Positions 7,241 to 10,744 of a DNA stretch of 10,744 nt are shown here, one piece after another. The notes beneath the pieces are model-generated. The model ran no database searches and was not told the origin of the DNA. It saw nothing but the letters and a program-made list of their open reading frames with translations. The first letter of the stretch is position 1; every line of letters starts with the position of its first letter. A program made the position numbers and the translations under genes. Source of the DNA: Candidatus Hydrogenedentota bacterium (lineage in GTDB: Bacteria; Hydrogenedentota; Hydrogenedentia; Hydrogenedentales; SLHB01); assembly GCA_022706165.1 (NCBI GenBank), contig JAKJDA010000008.1:1-10744 (forward strand), written 5' to 3'.

Positions 7241-8296
7241 TCATGCCGTCGGCAACGGCGAAGCGAATAGCGTCGCATACACGGCGGAGATTTTCGCCGC
7301 GATGTCCTCCGGAGAATGCTTCGCGATCATCGCGGCGCGCGCCGCTTTGCCGAGACGCTTCCGCAAGATGGCGCTCTCGTACAGACGCTCCAATGCCTGG
7401 GCGAACGCCTCGGCGTTGTTATTCGGCACGATGAGCCCCGTGCGCTCGTCCTCTATCGGATGGGCGCTGCCCTTGCAGGCGACCGTGGGGCATGCCACAA
7501 TGACGTCCTGCGACAAGATGCCGCGCAGGCCCGCAACCGTACACGTGCGAACCGTCTCCGCCCCCTTGACCGATCCTTCCGCCGCCGTGGCGACGATCCA
7601 ACGCACGTCCGCATGTTTTCGCCTGAGACGCCGGACGGCTTCCGTCAGAAGCCCAAGATTCTGGTAGGCGTCAAGATTGCCGGCATAGACGATGGCAGGA
7701 GGGTCGCTGCCATACCGGGGTTCATCGAATGCGCGGGTCTCGACCGACGGCGGAACGACATGAATGCGTTCCGGTCTGCATCTTCGCAGCACGAGATAAT
7801 CGCGCAACCGTTTGTGCGGCGTAATGATTGCGTCCGCCCGGCGCGGAAACGCCGTATCCAACCACCCCCCAAAAGCGCGCGCGGCGCGAAGGCGGCGGGG
7901 AAAGTAATACGGCAACTCATCGGTCATGGCATTGTGCGCATGGTACGCGATCGGACGGAAACCCGACGCAAGCGCTGCGATCAGCCCTTCGTAATTATGC
8001 GCATGCACGATGTCGATGCGCTGCTCGCGCACAACCTTTCGAAGCGCCGCCACAAGCGCGGCATCGAGCAGCGGCTTGACCAGCGACGGGCCCGCGCGGG
8101 TGCGGCGGACGCCGGGGATCGTCAGGGCCCGGTGCACGCGAATGTCCGGCGGCGGGTCGCCAATGCCGTATCCATACACGACCAGATGAACCTCGTGTCC
8201 GCATTGCTGGAGGCCCCGCGCCGTCGATTCCAGCAGCACTTGCGATCCCTGCGGCGCGGGATACGGGCACGCGCCCACGACGGCCACGCGCCACAT
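7241..8296 (-). CDS. Family 4 glycosyltransferase (GT-B), donor-site segment apparently missing
   Basis: Encodes 351 residues, cytoplasmic or membrane-associated, and would transfer a sugar from a nucleotide donor. GT4 features are the N-terminal Rossmann start with a substrate loop (PYPAPQGSQVLLESTARGL), GHEVHLV, IDIVHAHNYEGL, and a second-domain start IVYAGNLDAYQNLGLLTEAV. The C-terminal ERTGLIVPNNNAEAFAQALERL is also typical. Between residues about 264 (DVIV) and 285 (PIEDERTG) the usual GFPxKLLExMAxGxPVV segment, holding the EX7E donor motif, cannot be found in any frame. The protein is correspondingly shorter than most GT4 enzymes (370-400). Its ATG overlaps the stop of the phosphohydrolase gene (TAATG at 8294-8298), indicating translational coupling. 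With the flippase it points to glycan assembly. If the missing segment is real, the enzyme may be inactive. Confidence 0.85.
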   Translation of the reverse strand: MWRVAVVGACPYPAPQGSQVLLESTARGLQQCGHEVHLVVYGYGIGDPPPDIRVHRALTIPGVRRTRAGPSLVKPLLDAALVAALRKVVREQRIDIVHAHNYEGLIAALASGFRPIAYHAHNAMTDELPYYFPRRLRAARAFGGWLDTAFPRRADAIITPHKRLRDYLVLRRCRPERIHVVPPSVETRAFDEPRYGSDPPAIVYAGNLDAYQNLGLLTEAVRRLRRKHADVRWIVATAAEGSVKGAETVRTCTVAGLRGILSQDVIVACPTVACKGSAHPIEDERTGLIVPNNNAEAFAQALERLYESAILRKRLGKAARAAMIAKHSPEDIAAKISAVYATLFASPLPTA

Positions 8297-9873
8297 TATT
8301 CGAGATACCCCAGATCGCGTAGACGCTTCTCCACGATGCGTTCCTCTTCGGCGGTGTAATCCTGCTCCGCGGGAGGATGGAAACCCTCGCCGTCCACGCC
8401 GCCCCGCACGCCAAGCAAGTCCGTTCCGTCCATCGTCGGCCCCGCGACGCCCAAAAGCCCCAAGACCGTCGGGGCAATATCCTCAAGCCGCACCGCGTCC
8501 GTGGACAGGGGCATGGACGACAAAAAAGCGCCGAAGGGGCGATGCGTGCCATTCATGCCCTTTTCCTTGCCGCCCAGGTATTCGTCGGGGCCGAGTTGCC
8601 GCATGCTTTGCCCGCCCCGGCTCCGCAAGAAACTGTACGAGTACCCGTTGTCCAACGCGGGCACGATGACAATGTCCGGGGCGCGGTCGACATGGGGCCC
8701 GTCGTAGACGCGCCCCCGCGGCAACGCGCGCGCCACCGGTTCCCACGATTCCAGCTGCGCGCACAACGCCAGACAGAAGCGCTCGTACTCTTCCGGGGCC
8801 ACTTGCCCCTCCGGTTCGCGGTCACGCAGGTTGATGCGCACCGAAGGGAAATAATTGAGTTCCTCCGACCACGCCATCGTATGCGCCCAGTCGATCCCCG
8901 CGAAACGATCTTTGCTCTCCGCGCGCTCGGCCAACCCCTGGAACTGCCGGAACAGCGCGCCGCGCACGCGTGACGGCGTGGTCTTCAACGCAAGCTTCTT
9001 GAGCGGGCTGCCGCTCCGTCCCGTGAAACGCAAGTAGCCGTTTTCCGCGAGCCAATTGTTGATATGCGCCACGCGAGCGCCCGCGCCGCCAAACCCATGG
9101 TCCGAAACGATGAACGCCGCCGCGTCGGGCCCCGCCGCGTCGACAAGACGCCCCACGGCCGCATCAAGCCGCTCATAGACTTTTCGGATGGCATCTTTGT
9201 GCCCCGGGCGATGACGCGGCGATCGCGGGTCGTGAAACAGCCAATAGTGGTGCGCCACGGTGTCCGACTCGCCAAACACGGCCATGAAGAAGTCCCACGG
9301 CTCCCGGCGCAACAACCCCAGCGCGATCGCCTCCTTGGTCTCGATGCCCTGCAACAGGCGCGGCAACGCCTCGTTATGCCATCGCGGGCCGATGGAACTC
9401 TCCTGAAAGTCCGCGAAACGCCAGCCCCGCACGTGCGCAAACAGGTCCGGCGGATACACGAACGCGGAGCTGACCTGCGTCGACACGGGCGAATCGAAAC
9501 CGGAAACCATGCACCCGTTCACGCTCTCGGGCGGGAACGTGCCGGGCACGCCGAGAACGCACACCCGCTTCCCCGCGTCCGAGAGGATGTTCCAGAGGGC
9601 AGGGGCTTTTCGGTGCGTGGCGTTCACGAATCGGATGTCGTAACGCCCCCGCACAAGTTCGGTGAAATCGAACATGCCGTGGCGTCCAGGACCAACGCCC
9701 GTGACGCACGTCATCCACGCCGGAAAAGTCGCCGGGGGCGTGGTGCTGGCGCACGCGAAGAACGCGCCGCGCGCGCGCAACGCCGCAAGACAGGGGAGCG
9801 CCCCCTCATCCATCCACGGTCCCAACAGCGACGGTTCCGCGCCGTCGAGGCCTATCAAGAGAACCCGCGCCAT
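8296..9873 (-). CDS. Alkaline-phosphatase-superfamily phosphohydrolase/phosphomutase (COG3379-like)
   Basis: Encodes 525 residues with no obvious signal peptide. The two-metal site can be traced: GLDGAE (D10), the nucleophile region PATFPAWMTCVTG (T49) followed by GPGRHG, then GESDTVAHHYW, VSDHGFGG, and a late GTHRPFG histidine. PGTFPPESVNG and the closing RLRDLGYLE are typical of the type I phosphodiesterase/nucleotide pyrophosphatase-like branch. Such proteins hydrolyse or transfer phosphoester groups; the substrate here is unknown, and a lipid- or sugar-phosphate is possible from the neighbours. I start at ATG 9873, where AGGTGAGG lies five bases upstream. The same frame stays open to 10137, but the extra 88 codons overlap the kinase gene and are arginine-rich shadow sequence. 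Its stop overlaps the glycosyltransferase start. Confidence 0.9.
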   Translation of the reverse strand: MARVLLIGLDGAEPSLLGPWMDEGALPCLAALRARGAFFACASTTPPATFPAWMTCVTGVGPGRHGMFDFTELVRGRYDIRFVNATHRKAPALWNILSDAGKRVCVLGVPGTFPPESVNGCMVSGFDSPVSTQVSSAFVYPPDLFAHVRGWRFADFQESSIGPRWHNEALPRLLQGIETKEAIALGLLRREPWDFFMAVFGESDTVAHHYWLFHDPRSPRHRPGHKDAIRKVYERLDAAVGRLVDAAGPDAAAFIVSDHGFGGAGARVAHINNWLAENGYLRFTGRSGSPLKKLALKTTPSRVRGALFRQFQGLAERAESKDRFAGIDWAHTMAWSEELNYFPSVRINLRDREPEGQVAPEEYERFCLALCAQLESWEPVARALPRGRVYDGPHVDRAPDIVIVPALDNGYSYSFLRSRGGQSMRQLGPDEYLGGKEKGMNGTHRPFGAFLSSMPLSTDAVRLEDIAPTVLGLLGVAGPTMDGTDLLGVRGGVDGEGFHPPAEQDYTAEEERIVEKRLRDLGYLE

Positions 9874-9878
9874 GGCTG

Positions 9879-9886
9879 CCTCACCT
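9879..9886 (-). promoter_or_regulatory. Ribosome binding site deciding the phosphohydrolase start
   Basis: AGGTGAGG on the minus strand lies five bases before the ATG at 9873, just where homology to the family begins. It rules out the long upstream extension of this frame into the kinase gene. Confidence 0.8.
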
Positions 9887-9932
9887 GTCAGGCGTTCGAT
9901 GCCTGCGGCCCAATCGTCGCGGCCCTCGCGGG

Positions 9933-10744
9933 TCACGCATCCAGATGGGCGCGAAACGCGCGCTCGTAGCCCTCCAAATCGCCGCACTCGCCTGCGACGA
10001 TCCGGCGCGTCTCGATCGAAAAGCCCCGGCCGATTGCGGCAAGGTCTTTGTGATCGAGAACCATCCAGGCCAACAACGCCGCGCCCATCGATGTTCCCTC
10101 CCGCAAATTCGTCAACGCAATCGTGCAATCGGGGCACAACGCCGCCAAGAGTTCACAGTACTGCGCGTTGCGCGAAAAACCGCCCTCGATAAAGACGTGC
10201 GTGCCTTTGCTCGCGCCGCAGCGGAAAAGCATCTCGCGGGTCTGAATGGCAAGACTCGCGTTGATCGCGGCAAGGTACCGCTGGCCAAGGCGCGTCAGCG
10301 GCTGCGCGGATCCCTGGCGCAGGTCCTTGAGCGAATGCGTCCTGTCCCCGTGAATCACGCGCGGCGCAGCGCCCGAAAAGATGCAGGCGTCCGGCAGCAC
10401 CCCCGGCATCACAAACAAATCCTTGTCGCGCACAAGCGACGCGAGGGCTTCCGGGTCGCCGCAGTCTTTCTCGCGCGTGAGCGACGTGAACGCGTCGTAT
10501 TCCATGCCCGCGGGAAAGATGCATGTCTTCACCGGACGGTTGAACGCGTCAAGATTGAAGAAGACCTTTTGCCGAATCTCCTCGTCCGAAAGCTCCGGCG
10601 AGTCGGCATGGCGCATGCCCACGCACCAGGTGCCCGTCGAATTCAAAATGTAATTGCGATGCCCCTGCGCCAAGTACGGCAAGAAGTTCGCATTCGAATC
10701 GTGAATGCCGACGGTCACCGCGCAATCCTCCGGCAATCCGCACG
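9933..10744 (-). CDS. FGGY-family carbohydrate kinase, 5' part missing
   Basis: The C-terminal 269 or so residues are present; the frame is open at the window edge and stops with TGA at 9933-9935. FGGY kinases phosphorylate sugars or polyols with ATP. What shows is the second actin-like domain: AVTVGIHDSNAN near 10690-10720 resembles the 'G.HD..a' sugar-site loop of rhamnulokinase/fuculokinase-type members. STGTW (about 10630-10645) is the phosphate-binding 'S.GTw' motif, and EGGFSRN (10168-10189) with NLREGTSMGAALLAW is the adenosine site. The substrate is not determinable, but a deoxysugar such as rhamnose or fucose is the nearest family type. It ends 60 bases before the phosphohydrolase start, so the two could share a transcript; the metabolic link is not evident. 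Confidence 0.88.
   Translation of the reverse strand, partial: CGLPEDCAVTVGIHDSNANFLPYLAQGHRNYILNSTGTWCVGMRHADSPELSDEEIRQKVFFNLDAFNRPVKTCIFPAGMEYDAFTSLTREKDCGDPEALASLVRDKDLFVMPGVLPDACIFSGAAPRVIHGDRTHSLKDLRQGSAQPLTRLGQRYLAAINASLAIQTREMLFRCGASKGTHVFIEGGFSRNAQYCELLAALCPDCTIALTNLREGTSMGAALLAWMVLDHKDLAAIGRGFSIETRRIVAGECGDLEGYERAFRAHLDA

Noticed and set aside
7316..8359. A 347-codon plus-strand open frame
   Set aside because: It is antisense to the glycosyltransferase and basic throughout with no recognisable motif.
9064..9969. A 301-codon plus-strand open frame
   Set aside because: It is antisense to the phosphohydrolase, whose metal-site motifs are clear on the other strand.
9874..10137. 88-codon N-terminal extension of the phosphohydrolase
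   Set aside because: It overlaps the kinase gene, is arginine-rich shadow sequence, and a strong ribosome site sits just before the ATG at 9873.
1..10744. CRISPR arrays, tRNA or rRNA genes, insertion sequences
   Set aside because: I saw no regularly spaced repeats, no cloverleaf-type or rRNA-like sequence, and no transposase or terminal inverted repeats.

Overview
All genes I can support in this 10.7 kb window lie on the minus strand. They are read from high to low coordinates, are tightly spaced, and leave the plus strand with only GC-rich shadow frames. The DNA is GC-rich, starts include GTG, and two clear Shine-Dalgarno sites (AGGTGAGG, AGAGGTGA) are present, so this is a bacterium. No taxon-specific marker is visible. 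The mix of an alkaline-phosphatase-superfamily phosphohydrolase, an alpha/alpha-toroid protein and a lipid-linked-glycan flippase would suit a free-living environmental lineage of the Planctomycetota/Hydrogenedentota kind, but that placement is a guess.

In transcription order, the window opens with the 3' part of an FGGY-family sugar kinase (9933-10744, cut by the window edge). A 525-residue alkaline-phosphatase-superfamily phosphohydrolase follows (8296-9873), coupled by a TAATG overlap to a family-4 glycosyltransferase (7241-8296). After 56 bases comes an RlmI-type 23S rRNA methyltransferase (6051-7184). Next is a nitroreductase-methyltransferase fusion whose frame is broken near 5750-5765 (4497-5887). 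Four bases later an alpha/alpha-toroid protein begins (3197-4492), and 19 bases after it a Wzx-like polysaccharide flippase (1603-3177). A gap of about 340 bases holds a perfect 8-bp hairpin. The last gene, cut by the left edge, fuses an N-terminal RadC/JAB-type metalloprotease-like domain to a DinG/XPD-type iron-sulfur helicase (1-1265).

The central genes (phosphohydrolase, glycosyltransferase, fusion protein, toroid protein, flippase) look like part of a cell-surface glycan or lipid-linked metabolite pathway: a sugar is transferred, a product is modified, and the product is moved across the membrane. That is inferred from context, and neither the substrate nor the product can be read from the sequence. 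The rRNA methyltransferase and the helicase look like housekeeping or genome-maintenance passengers.

The points most worth a second look are the JAB-DinG fusion with both catalytic sites intact, the nitroreductase-methyltransferase fusion with a degenerate SAM loop and a frame break that a slipped-strand deletion could explain, and a glycosyltransferase that appears to lack its donor-binding segment.
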